From contig JADFXS010000004.1 of NCBI GenBank assembly GCA_015233515.1, positions 1,375 through 50,255 of the forward strand: a stretch of DNA of 48,881 nt. The letters are read 5' to 3'. The notes under the pieces are model-generated. The model worked only from the letters and a program-made list of their open reading frames with translations, searched no databases and was not told the origin of the DNA. A program made the translations under genes and the position numbers. This DNA comes from Deltaproteobacteria bacterium (lineage in GTDB: Bacteria; Desulfobacterota; Desulfarculia; Adiutricales; JAGVGV01). Positions 26,187 to 34,363 of the stretch are shown piece by piece. The first letter of the stretch is position 1; every line of letters starts with the position of its first letter.

Positions 26187-27242
26187 TCAATTTGCCGGTT
26201 TGAAATCCTCGGCCTGGGCCAAATCCGGGTCGGTGGACTTGGCGGTTCGCAGGTTTGCACCGCTCCACACGGTTCCGGCGCCCTTGACCCGATGGAGATT
26301 GGCATATTCCAAATTGGCTTTTGTGAAATCGGTTCTTTCCAGGTTGGCATGGGAAAGGTCGGCAAAGGAAAGATTGGCTTCCCTGAACTTGGCGCTGGTC
26401 AGGTCGGCGTCGGTCATCAGACTCTTTTCCAGGCCGGCCTCGGAAAAGTCCGCCGCCCGAAGATCGGCGTCCATGAAAAAGGCGGTTTGATATTTAACTT
26501 TACGGAAAAGAGCCGCGCCCGCCGAGACTTGACTGAATTGCGGCGAAAGTCCATAAGAACCCGAAAGATCGGCTTGAGTCAATTTGGCGCCGTTGAAAAA
26601 AACCTGGGTCAGATCCATGCCCGAGAAATCCGCGCCGACCAGATTGGCTTCCTGGAATCTGGCTTTGGCGATCTCGATATTTTTGAACGACAGTCCGGCC
26701 GCCGAGGTTTTGGCCAGGTTGGCCTTGATCAGGCCGGCCCCTTCCAGAACCGCCTTGGTCAGGTCTACCCGGGCCAATTCCAACTTGGTTCCGTTTATCC
26801 GGATCAGCTTGGTTCCATCCAGGGTGGCGCCGGAAAAATCGGCCTGGGTCAGATCGGCGCCGGTAAAGTCGGCCCCGGTCAACTTGGACTCGGTTCCTTC
26901 AACCATCCGCAGGACGGCGAGGGAAAAGTCGGCCAGACTCAGATCGGTATTGGATAAATGCGCATGTATAAGCGAGGCTTCCCTGAATTTGGCGCCGGTT
27001 AAATTGAGACCGGTGAGGTCGACCATGTTCAAACAGGCGCCGCTGAAATCGGCTTCCGAGAGATCGCAATCCGTAAAGGAGGCAAAGGATAGATCGGCCT
27101 CGCGAAAATTGGCTTTTTTAAAGGAGATGTTCTTGAAGATTCCGTGAGCCAGCACGGTTCCGGTTAGGTCCAAACCCGAGGCATCGCCATCGTGGACCAC
27201 CCGGCGCATTAAAATCGATTCGAGCAATTCCGCCCTGGTCAT
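26187..27242 (-). CDS. Pentapeptide-repeat protein, head of the T6SS spike operon
   Basis: About 351 residues, almost entirely pentapeptide units of the A-D/N-L-x-x class after a short N-terminal helix (MTRAELLESILMRRVVHDGD). It would fold as a right-handed quadrilateral beta-helix with no catalytic domain. I prefer ATG 27242 (GAGGG 6 bp upstream) over TTG 27248. VgrG follows after 83 bp on the same strand. The same repeat type ends both the DUF2169 fusion and the NACHT-like NTPase, so a shared scaffold or docking role is likely. Bases 26470-26513 are the apparent donor of the vgrG insertion. Upstream, 27249-27586 contains no gene that I recognise. Confidence 0.85.
   Translation of the reverse strand: MTRAELLESILMRRVVHDGDASGLDLTGTVLAHGIFKNISFKKANFREADLSFASFTDCDLSEADFSGACLNMVDLTGLNLTGAKFREASLIHAHLSNTDLSLADFSLAVLRMVEGTESKLTGADFTGADLTQADFSGATLDGTKLIRINGTKLELARVDLTKAVLEGAGLIKANLAKTSAAGLSFKNIEIAKARFQEANLVGADFSGMDLTQVFFNGAKLTQADLSGSYGLSPQFSQVSAGAALFRKVKYQTAFFMDADLRAADFSEAGLEKSLMTDADLTSAKFREANLSFADLSHANLERTDFTKANLEYANLHRVKGAGTVWSGANLRTAKSTDPDLAQAEDFKPAN
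26470..26513. repeat. Donor copy of the 44-bp inverted repeat
   Basis: It is identical, in inverted orientation, to 24214-24257. Here it encodes ALFRKVKYQTAFFM, three in-register pentapeptides (central residues F, Y, F), so it belongs to this gene. Copy identity is 44/44 and ends sharply on both sides. Confidence 0.85.
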
Positions 27243-27586
27243 GGCCAACCCTCGATTGCCGGAACGCCGGTCGCGGCTCCGGCGGTATTAGAGTGATGAC
27301 TGGGAACGCCGCTGGTTCGCCTATTTTAGCCAAATTCGGATTAAAACTCATACGGTTATTTTCGTCAAGCCCCATTAGGAAAGCATAGATAAGTATGACA
27401 GACTACTATGCCGCCGGCCGACGTAGGTGTTTTCCCTAATATACCAACAGAATCTTGGAGATTTGTGGTCCTATTACTATAATATTGCGACAAAATTCAA
27501 GGGAAATGGCTTGCTTCTCATAAATTCCTGCTTTATCATTAAACAGGCGACTATTACACTTTATAAATCATGGAAAGCGTTTATAT

Positions 27587-28366
27587 ATGAATTACACGCT
27601 TGTAGTATCATTGTCAGCCATCGGCTTGCTCTTAGGCATGGTGATTCTCATGGAAGTCGGGCGGCGCATCGGCATCGGCCGGCTTCGACGAGACCCGGAA
27701 AACTTGTCCAAGGGAACCGGTATGTTAGAGGGCGCGGTCTTCGGCCTGCTGGGACTACTCATCGCGTTTACTTTTTCCGGCGCCGCGTCAAGATTCGAAA
27801 ATCGTCTGCACTTGGTCGTCGAGGAAGCTAACGCGATCGGCACCGCCTATCTGCGCATCGACTTGCTTCCGAACGACACCCAGCCGGAGATGCGAGAGCT
27901 CTTTCGTCGTTATTTAGACATACGGGCCGAGGCGTATAGGGATTTGGAAAATGTGACGGCCTTTAAGGCAAAGCTCGATGAAACGGCATCATTGCAAGGA
28001 AAGATCTGGGCGAAGGCGGTGTCCGAGTGTCGAAAACCGGGGATTCTCATGCAAACCGAAATGCTCCTGATCCCGGCCTTGAATGCGATGTTCGATATCA
28101 CGACCACCAGGTCCGCGGCGACCCGGAATCACCCACCAATGATCGTTTTCTTTTTGCTCATCGGGTCAAGCCTTATCGGCTCGTTGCTGGCCGGCTACGG
28201 CATGGCCGGCGGCAAGGAACGGAGTTGGCTCCACATGGCGGCTTTTGTGCTCATTATATCGCTCACGACGTTCGTGATTCTGGACCTCGAGTTCCCGCGC
28301 CTGGGCCTGATTCGCATTGACGCGGCCGATCAGATACTGATCGACCTCCGGAAGAGCATGCAATAA
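27587..28366 (+). CDS. DUF4239-like (bestrophin-like) membrane protein
   Basis: 259 residues with membrane helices at about 5-25 and 50-66 and a pair at about 182-240. Between them lies a cytoplasmic helical domain with RFENRLHLVVEEANAIGTAYLRIDLLP, the characteristic DUF4239 segment (E-A-N-A-I-G-T-A-[YW]-L-R-x-D-L-L). These proteins are compared to bestrophin ion channels, but no transport has been shown to my knowledge. It stands alone, divergent from the T6SS island and 150 bp before the alkaline phosphatase gene, with no strong ribosome-binding site. Confidence 0.8.
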   Translation: MNYTLVVSLSAIGLLLGMVILMEVGRRIGIGRLRRDPENLSKGTGMLEGAVFGLLGLLIAFTFSGAASRFENRLHLVVEEANAIGTAYLRIDLLPNDTQPEMRELFRRYLDIRAEAYRDLENVTAFKAKLDETASLQGKIWAKAVSECRKPGILMQTEMLLIPALNAMFDITTTRSAATRNHPPMIVFFLLIGSSLIGSLLAGYGMAGGKERSWLHMAAFVLIISLTTFVILDLEFPRLGLIRIDAADQILIDLRKSMQ

Positions 28367-28516
28367 ATAGTGGGTTGAACCCCACGGCTTCCATCCTTCG
28401 GCCAGGGCGATTGATTAATCGCCCCTATCTTTCCCAGAAAGGTTTTTTGCCTTAAAAATTTTTCGCCTTCGGACAACCAGGCGAAAAACAACTATCAACT
28501 AAATCGGGAGATCGAC

Positions 28517-30229
28517 ATGCAACGGGTAAACTATTCCAAAGCAGGGTTTTATGCGGCCATAATGTTGATATTGGTGATGATTCTGCCGGGGCTGAGTCTG
28601 GCCCAAGGTCCGGCCAAAAACGTCATTGTTCTGATACCCGACGGGTGCTCGTTTGAACAATACACCCTGGCCCGATGGTTCAAAGGAGCCCCTCTGACCA
28701 CGGATAGCATCCTTACCGGGGCCGTCAAGACTTACATCGCGGACTCGGTGATCGCCGATTCCGCCCCGGCGGCCACCGCCTATGCCACCGGCACTCGAAC
28801 CAACGATAAATACATCGGCCTCAGTCCCGATGACAAGGTGTTAAGCACGTTGACCAAGCCATCCCCGGACATGCTGTTTCGTCCCATGCCCACGGTTTTG
28901 GAAGCCGCCCGGCTGATGGCCAAAAGCACCGGCCTGGTGGCCACATCCCGCGTCTCCCACGCCACGCCGGCCAGTTTCGCGGCCCATGTGTCCCATCGTA
29001 AATACGAGGAAGACATCATGGAACAGATGGTTTACCAGGGCATTGACGTGGTCTTCGGCGGCGGCGGACAATTTTTGTTCGCCAAGGAAAACCAGACCAG
29101 TCCTTATCATCAAAATCTGACCGGAGATCCACATTCCGCGGAATGCCAGTTTTCCGGAAATCGCGCGGATAAAGAAAACCTGGCCGCGGTTTTAAAGTCC
29201 AAGGGTTATAAAATCGTCTGCAATAAAGACGAGATGGAGGCCCTAAAAGAAGGTCGGGTTTTTGGCCTTTTCGCCAACGGCCACCTGGCCGCGGAACTCG
29301 ACCGACCGTCTTTTGCCCCCAGTGAACCAACCCTCGAGGAAATGACCGTCAAGGCGATAGAACTGTTGTCCAAAAACCCGAACGGTTTCTTTTTGATGGT
29401 CGAAGGGAGCCAGGTTGATTGGGCCTGCCACGCCAACGATCCGGCCCATATGATCCACGATCTGCTGATGTTTGACAAGGCGGTCGCCGTGGCTCTGGAA
29501 TTCGCCAAAAAACAGGGTGACACGCTGGTCCTCGCCATGCCGGATCATAACACCGGTGGCATGTCCATCGGCAATTATGCCACCAGCAAATCCTACCCCA
29601 GCACCAAGGTCGAGGAACTTTTGGAACCATTGAAAAAGCTTAAACTTACGACCCCTCGCCTGCTGGCCAAAGCCGGAAAAAATCCCGACCCGGAAAAAAT
29701 CAAGGAAGTGGTCAAGGAATTCTGGAGCGTGGATATCACTGATGACGAGGCCAAGACTATCCTCGCCCGGTCGGAACAATTTAAAGATGATCCCAACTTC
29801 GGATTTGGAGAGGTTATAAGCCCGAAATACTTCAAAATCGGCTGGACAACCCACGGCCATTGCGGCGGCGACGTCCCCCTGGCCGCCTATGGTCCGGGTA
29901 AACCCGGCGGGTTATTGGACGCTCCGGAAATCGCCCGGGTGATCGCCGCGGCCCTGGGCACGGACCTGGCGCCGTTGAGAGACCGACTGTTCATGGAGGC
30001 CGGCCAGGCCTTCGAAGGCGGAACAGTGACCGTAGACCAGACCGATAAGTTCAATCCGGTGATCAAGATAGATTATAAAGGTCGCACCGCCGAACTGCCG
30101 GCGAACAAAAATCTGATTAAAATCGGCAGCCAGATTAGCGAATTGGAGGGGGTGGTGGTTTACCTGGCCGAAACCGGTAAGGCCTACCTGCCCCGGCAGG
30201 CAGTGGAAATGGTAAGAAATGGCCAATGA
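28517..30229 (+). CDS. Alkaline phosphatase (PhoA superfamily), secreted
   Basis: 570 residues with a Sec signal peptide (about 1-33, ending LSLAQG). Active-site segments are IPDGCSFEQ (first metal Asp), IADSAPAATAYATG with nucleophile Ser82, VEGSQVDWACHAND with D-x(3)-H metal ligands, MPDHNTGG (D-H pair) and WTTHGHCGGDVPL (H-x-G-H-x-G-x-D). All metal ligands expected of the fold appear present. It hydrolyses phosphomonoesters in the periplasm or outside the cell. At 570 residues it is longer than E. coli PhoA, because of an insertion around 355-470 and a C-terminal beta-domain. GGGAG precedes ATG 28517. No Pho-box-like repeat was evident upstream. Confidence 0.93.
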   Translation: MQRVNYSKAGFYAAIMLILVMILPGLSLAQGPAKNVIVLIPDGCSFEQYTLARWFKGAPLTTDSILTGAVKTYIADSVIADSAPAATAYATGTRTNDKYIGLSPDDKVLSTLTKPSPDMLFRPMPTVLEAARLMAKSTGLVATSRVSHATPASFAAHVSHRKYEEDIMEQMVYQGIDVVFGGGGQFLFAKENQTSPYHQNLTGDPHSAECQFSGNRADKENLAAVLKSKGYKIVCNKDEMEALKEGRVFGLFANGHLAAELDRPSFAPSEPTLEEMTVKAIELLSKNPNGFFLMVEGSQVDWACHANDPAHMIHDLLMFDKAVAVALEFAKKQGDTLVLAMPDHNTGGMSIGNYATSKSYPSTKVEELLEPLKKLKLTTPRLLAKAGKNPDPEKIKEVVKEFWSVDITDDEAKTILARSEQFKDDPNFGFGEVISPKYFKIGWTTHGHCGGDVPLAAYGPGKPGGLLDAPEIARVIAAALGTDLAPLRDRLFMEAGQAFEGGTVTVDQTDKFNPVIKIDYKGRTAELPANKNLIKIGSQISELEGVVVYLAETGKAYLPRQAVEMVRNGQ

Positions 30230-30325
30230 GGCCATGGCCCGGCCGCCCCTTGGCCTCTTCTCTTGGCTGGGCCGGCTTCTGGGTTAGCGCAAAAACTAAA
30301 AGATATTAGTTCTTTCCATGCTTAA

Positions 30326-30358
30326 GACTCCTCGCGGCTTGCCGCGGGGAGCTTCAAT
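30326..30358 (-). repeat. Family A repeat, copy 6 (minimal stem-loop)
   Basis: Read on the minus strand, TTGAAGCTCCCCGCGGC is followed by AAGCCGCGAGGAGTC: a short near-perfect stem with a small loop and no GGCATGTTCA tail. It is 27 bp upstream of the secreted-protein gene and follows the alkaline phosphatase, so it may act as a terminator for the latter. Confidence 0.65.
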
Positions 30359-30384
30359 CTCGATGTTGGTTTTAGGAGTCTTTC

Positions 30385-30921
30385 ATGAAAAAAGTCAACC
30401 TATGGCCATGTTTTTCATTTATGACTACTACATATGTGACCTTGTGTCTGCTTCTCGCCGGCCTGGGCATTAGCTTTCCGACCATGGCCCGGGCTCAGGG
30501 AGCCTCCGGCGGTATCAATTATGCAATCTACAACAATCCCAGATTTGTATACAGCATCGCCTATCCTGAAGAAATTCTTATTCCCCAAGGCGAAGCGGAC
30601 AACGGTGACGGGCAGAAGTTTCTATCAAAAGATGGAAAAGTCGTCATGCTGGTTTATGGGCAATTCAACGTGTTCAACCAGACCCTGAAGGACGCTTTCT
30701 CCAAAGCTCTTAAGGAGGAAACGCCGGGCGGGAAAGTTACTTACAAGGTGCTGAAAGGCAACTGGTTCGTCGTGTCCGGGAAGGTGTCGAATCGCGTTTT
30801 CTATCAGAAAACCATGCTGGCTGATGATACCTTCAAGACATTCCGGATCGAGTATCCGGAAGATCAAAAAGGTGTTTTCGACAAGATCACCGAGGAAATC
30901 GTCAAATCTTTCAAAGGATAA
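30385..30921 (+). CDS. Secreted protein of unknown function
   Basis: 178 residues with an N-terminal signal peptide (about 1-38, a hydrophobic run followed by MARAQG). The mature part is a compact alpha/beta domain with YNNPRFVYSIAYPEEILIPQ, LSKDGKVVMLVYGQFN, GNWFVVSGKVSNRVFYQKTM and a C-terminal amphipathic helix (KITEEIVKSFKG). I do not recognise a catalytic motif; the pattern recalls small periplasmic lipoprotein-like or binding domains. AGGAG lies upstream of ATG 30385. A family A hairpin separates it from the phosphatase gene. Confidence 0.8.
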   Translation: MKKVNLWPCFSFMTTTYVTLCLLLAGLGISFPTMARAQGASGGINYAIYNNPRFVYSIAYPEEILIPQGEADNGDGQKFLSKDGKVVMLVYGQFNVFNQTLKDAFSKALKEETPGGKVTYKVLKGNWFVVSGKVSNRVFYQKTMLADDTFKTFRIEYPEDQKGVFDKITEEIVKSFKG

Positions 30922-30965
30922 AACTGTGGGGCCCGCCGGAATTCCAGGGACGCGATACTAACTAA

Positions 30966-31143
30966 TTCCAGCCGGCTGATATCTAAGGAACAATACCGAT
31001 CGGCCGGCATCATTAAAGGCAACCGAGTTGTATTCAATATCCATGGGAACAAATACCGCTTGATGGTCAAAATAAATTTCGGAGCCGGGATCGTATATAT
31101 GATTCATGAATTATACGATAAAATCAATGCGGAGGAGGTATAA
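30966..31143 (+). pseudogene. Decayed HigB-type toxin gene
   Basis: FQPADI (30966-30983) is followed, after one extra base, by KEQYRSAGIIKGNRVVFNI and then HGNKYRLMVKINF, ending AEEV at TAA 31141. This matches the HigB/RelE-like mRNA interferase, where the segments are normally continuous as PADI-K. The core G-N-x-Y-R-L is intact, but the usual RFIGTHAEYDKI end is shortened to MIHELYDKI. The frameshift, the missing N-terminus and the absence of a HigA antitoxin downstream mark it as a pseudogene. Confidence 0.75.
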
Positions 31144-31215
31144 AAAGAAGAAAAATTGCGTCCAGGCTGTTTTATGTTATTATTTCTCGATAAAGATTGA
31201 TAACGAGAGTTGACC

Positions 31216-31353
31216 ATGCCATCCAGTTACGCCATCGGTGCTCACTTCGAACACTTCATCAGGAAGAAGATAGAAAGCGACTCCGGCTTTCCGGCCGATA
31301 AGGTCTTTGATCGGCTTGAGGCAAAATACAGCAAGTTCTTCCGCGAACCCTGA
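31216..31353 (+). CDS. Short ParD-like antitoxin remnant
   Basis: 45 codons, starting MPSSYAIGAHFEHFIRKKI, the signature N-terminus of ParD-family (ribbon-helix-helix) antitoxins. After about residue 21 the usual R-Y-x-x-x-S-E-V-V-R segment is replaced by FPADKVFDRLEAKY, a tail more like other small stability determinants. No parE toxin follows; the next gene is an unrelated membrane protein. It is either a hybrid remnant or an orphan antitoxin. It lies 72 bp after the HigB pseudogene. Confidence 0.55.
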   Translation: MPSSYAIGAHFEHFIRKKIESDSGFPADKVFDRLEAKYSKFFREP

Positions 31354-31361
31354 GACCGCCC

Positions 31362-31988
31362 ATGCAGTGGGTACTCTCTTCGTTCGCCGAATTCGATAAA
31401 AACGTGCTGGGCGTTGCGGCCGGCGTTTTTTCGTTCATCGGTTATGTTCCTTACTTCCACGGAATCCTGAAGGGCCGTGTGAGGCCTCACATCTTTTCAT
31501 GGGTGATCTGGACGTTGCTCGCGGGCATTGTTTTTTTCGCGCAGGTTGCGAAGGGCGCGGGACCCGGCGCGTGGGCCACGGGCCTTAGCGGGATTCTGTG
31601 CGCCATCATTGTCGTGATGTCGTTCTGGTACGGCGACAAAAGGGCCACATGGAGCGACTGGTTTTTTTTCCTTGTTGGGCTTACGGCGATCCCCGTCTGG
31701 CAGCTGACGCGCGATCCGCAATGGGCGGTGATTCTGGTCGCGTTTGTAAATTCGGCGGCCTATTACCCGACGTTCCGCAAGTCCTACGCGAAGCCACGGG
31801 AAGAGGCGCTGTCCATGTATTTTGTCAGCAGCCTTAAAAACGTTCTCTCGGTCATGGCCATCGAGTCGTATTCACTGACGACAGTTTTGTACCCGGTTGT
31901 TGCCACGGTCCTGAGCGTCCTTTTCATTGGTATGTCGCTCCAGCGGCGCAGGGCCCTGGAGGACGCCAAGATTCCCTCCCCTGTATAG
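31362..31988 (+). CDS. Polytopic membrane protein of unknown function
   Basis: 208 residues with about seven hydrophobic segments: VLGVAAGVFSFIGYVPYFHG, IFSWVIWTLLAGIVFFAQV, a Gly-rich third, then WSDWFFFLVGLTAIPVW and VILVAFVNSAAYYPTFRKSY. The paired G-Y-x-P-Y and A-Y-Y-P-T motifs at matching positions in the two halves suggest an internal duplication like PQ-loop/SWEET carriers. That is pattern similarity only. It starts 8 bp after the ParD-like ORF with no clear ribosome-binding site. The 200 bp after it contain a 63-codon frame (32072-32263) of no recognisable family. Confidence 0.65.
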   Translation: MQWVLSSFAEFDKNVLGVAAGVFSFIGYVPYFHGILKGRVRPHIFSWVIWTLLAGIVFFAQVAKGAGPGAWATGLSGILCAIIVVMSFWYGDKRATWSDWFFFLVGLTAIPVWQLTRDPQWAVILVAFVNSAAYYPTFRKSYAKPREEALSMYFVSSLKNVLSVMAIESYSLTTVLYPVVATVLSVLFIGMSLQRRRALEDAKIPSPV

Positions 31989-32192
31989 CCCAGATTCACC
32001 GCTTCCGGGAAACAAGGCCCTAACTCCTGGAGGTAGATCATCCCGCGACTCAATCGGCCAAACGGGAAAGAATGGCCAAAGCCGACTTGTCGGAGCCGGA
32101 AAATCTGATTTTCCGTCCCGCCGATTTCGAGCACGAAACTCTCGATGAAGTTCTGGCCCGCGGCACGATCCTTGACCTTGCAGCCACATCCC

Positions 32193-33176
32193 TCAGTGGT
32201 TGTCCCTTGGATCTGATAAAATTGTCTGATGTGGAGAGGGAGTGCGTTCCGCAAACCAGATAGCCACCGCCATCAGCACGATTCCCGACATTTGCAGATT
32301 TTCCAAACGCTGCCCGTAAAACAACCAGTCGATCACAATTGCCACCGCCGGATAAATGAACTGAAATACGGCAATGCGGTCAGTGCTTAACCTGGCTATC
32401 CCCGCATAGATCAGACTGTAGGCCAATCCCGTATGGATGATCCCAAGGCCGGACAACCACATCCACGATAAGCCCCACGCGGGCCAGCCCTGCATTAAAG
32501 GGTAAATAAGCAAGGCCGCCGTTCCAGTCGCGCATTGCCACCAGGCCAACACGCCGGCGGGCATTTCCCGTAACTGCCGGGCAATGATGGTCACGCAGGC
32601 CGTGCAAAAACTGCCTGTCAGGCAAAAGGCGACTCCAACCCAATAGTCCAGTTGGAACCCGCCGCCGCTGGCGTTTCCGGCCCAGGTCAGATGATCCAGC
32701 AGCCCCGTCGCCAGCACCAAGCCTATCATAGCCGCCATAACCGACAAAACGCGCTGCCCGGCAATGGTTTCTTTCAGCCACCAAGCCCCCAGGACCAGCA
32801 CCCATAAAGGCTGAACGTGAAAAAGAACGGTGGCGATACCCACGGGGATGCGGTCAATGGCGGCAAAAAACAGCCCCCAGGCAATAACCATGAGCATGGC
32901 CGCGGCGAGCACCCGAAACAACGAGGAACGAGAAGGGAGCAAGTGGCTCGTTTGTCCTCGGAGCAGAATCCACAAGGTCATCCCAAGCCAGCCAAAAGCA
33001 CAACGAAACCAGGTAGCGGTTAAAGGAGCGGCATGGGCTTCGCGCACGAAAATACCAATTGTCCCGAGAAGGATACTTCCCAAAACAAAAGGAAAGGATC
33101 CGGACAGATTTGAAAGCCAGCCTCTGTCTGTATAGGAACCGGCCAAGACAACGGTGCTTCTTTGATGTGAGTTCAT
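32193..33176 (-). CDS. EamA-family (DMT superfamily) exporter
   Basis: About 327 residues with ten transmembrane helices in two EamA repeats (about 25-155 and 180-315), with SILLGTIGIFVREAHAAPLT, WFRCAFGWLG and the second-repeat IARLSTDRIAVFQFIYPAVA. Such proteins export amino acids, metabolites or drugs. I chose ATG 33176 over TTG 33200 because the family begins near MNSHQ and the upstream codons overlap the promoter region. It is divergent from a LysR regulator gene 84 bp away, a classical regulator-target arrangement. The export substrate is unknown. Confidence 0.88.
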   Translation of the reverse strand: MNSHQRSTVVLAGSYTDRGWLSNLSGSFPFVLGSILLGTIGIFVREAHAAPLTATWFRCAFGWLGMTLWILLRGQTSHLLPSRSSLFRVLAAAMLMVIAWGLFFAAIDRIPVGIATVLFHVQPLWVLVLGAWWLKETIAGQRVLSVMAAMIGLVLATGLLDHLTWAGNASGGGFQLDYWVGVAFCLTGSFCTACVTIIARQLREMPAGVLAWWQCATGTAALLIYPLMQGWPAWGLSWMWLSGLGIIHTGLAYSLIYAGIARLSTDRIAVFQFIYPAVAIVIDWLFYGQRLENLQMSGIVLMAVAIWFAERTPSPHQTILSDPRDNH

Positions 33177-33221
33177 GGCCTGAGTATAGACTTGAACCAT
33201 CCAAACAAAAAGCGCATAATA

Positions 33222-33238
33222 CGAAATATATATATTCG
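33222..33238. promoter_or_regulatory. Palindromic operator candidate in the EamA-LysR divergent region
   Basis: CGAAATATATATATTCG: CGAA and TTCG arms around an AT-only centre, between the divergent starts at 33176 and 33261. It fits the T-N11-A inverted-repeat form of LysR sites loosely and could serve both promoters. Confidence 0.5.
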
Positions 33239-33260
33239 AAAAACAAATAGGTCATCCCCG

Positions 33261-34127
33261 ATGTATCTCCGGGATTTACAGATTGACTGGCTTAAATGCT
33301 TCGTGGCCGCGGTGGATGCAGGCACGTTGTCCAGCGCTGCTTCCGAAGTTCACCGTTCCCAGTCAGCCGTGAGCATGCAGATCAAAAAACTCGAAGAGGC
33401 GGTGGGATGTCAGCTCCTGGTGCGCGGCTCGCGACAACTTCAGATTACTCCTCAAGGACAAATGCTCCTTGGCTACGCCAGACGCATGCTGGATCTGCAC
33501 GCCGAAGCCCAGGCCGCTTTTCATGGAGAGGAGTTGACGGGGCTCGTCCGGCTCGGCGTGCCGGATGACTATGCGGCCAAGTACCTGACGCCGGTTCTCA
33601 AACGCTTTGCGCCGCGACATGGCGGCGTCGAAATTGTGCTTCGCTGCGAGCAATCCACTTCGCTCATTCCCCGCATTGCCTCCGGGGATCTGGACTTGGC
33701 TCTGGTTTCGCGCGACCACCCCCGGCGCGGCACATTGCTCTTTCACGAGCCCATGGTATGGATCGGATCTTCTCAGTTCGATATCTGGCGGCGCGATCCA
33801 CTCCCCATTGCTGTCTATGAGGAAACCAGCCTGGCTCGGCGCAGCGCCATAAATTCCCTGGCTTTGCAGGGACGCCGATACAAGGTGGTCTACAACAGCT
33901 CCAGCCTGGCCGGGCAAATCGCCGCCGTTGAAAGCGGCCTGGCCGTGGCGGTGCTGACCCAGTGCAGCGCGCCTCCCCATCTGCAAATTCTGGGAAGCGA
34001 ACACGGGCTGGGGCCGCTCGAACCCATGGAAGTGGCGGTGTATAGAAGCCGGGCCTCGCGAGGTTCCAAGGCTGTCGACAGTCTTCGCGATCTCCTGGTC
34101 AAGACTCTGCGGTTGGCGACGGTTTGA
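33261..34127 (+). CDS. LysR-family transcriptional regulator
   Basis: 288 residues from ATG 33261. The N-terminal winged helix-turn-helix is typical: LQIDWLKCFVAAVDAGTLSS, then AASEVHRSQSAVSMQIKKLE (about 1-65). The effector-binding domain (about 90-285) has GLVRLGVPDDYAAKYL and the Rossmann-like repeats of LysR co-inducer domains; VPDDYA resembles the subgroup that controls small exporters. The frame is open further upstream, but the promoter palindrome lies there. It probably controls the divergent EamA exporter and itself. Downstream, 34128-34363 shows no gene. Confidence 0.92.
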   Translation: MYLRDLQIDWLKCFVAAVDAGTLSSAASEVHRSQSAVSMQIKKLEEAVGCQLLVRGSRQLQITPQGQMLLGYARRMLDLHAEAQAAFHGEELTGLVRLGVPDDYAAKYLTPVLKRFAPRHGGVEIVLRCEQSTSLIPRIASGDLDLALVSRDHPRRGTLLFHEPMVWIGSSQFDIWRRDPLPIAVYEETSLARRSAINSLALQGRRYKVVYNSSSLAGQIAAVESGLAVAVLTQCSAPPHLQILGSEHGLGPLEPMEVAVYRSRASRGSKAVDSLRDLLVKTLRLATV

Positions 34128-34363
34128 ACCGCCAATAAAGAATTGTAGTGAAAGGTACGTTATTCCTGAGCGTGTTGGGCCTGGACACATTATCCAAATA
34201 AAATCATCCACGCTTGATCTGGTAGTAGAGATCCGGAATCAGGCGGGTAAAGTGAACCGCGCCCGGGCAGGGAACGACCAGCTTGGTTTTGTGTTGCCAG
34301 CCGATGATGTTGTAACGGATGCTCCAGGGTGAAGATTGATTAATCAATTGAATCTCAGATACA

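Noticed and set aside
32072..32263. A 63-codon frame (starting MAKADLSEPENL) between the membrane protein and the EamA gene
   Set aside because: It overlaps the 3' end of the EamA gene on the other strand, has no ribosome-binding site, and matches no family that I recognise. A decayed fragment is possible, but it is not supported as a gene.
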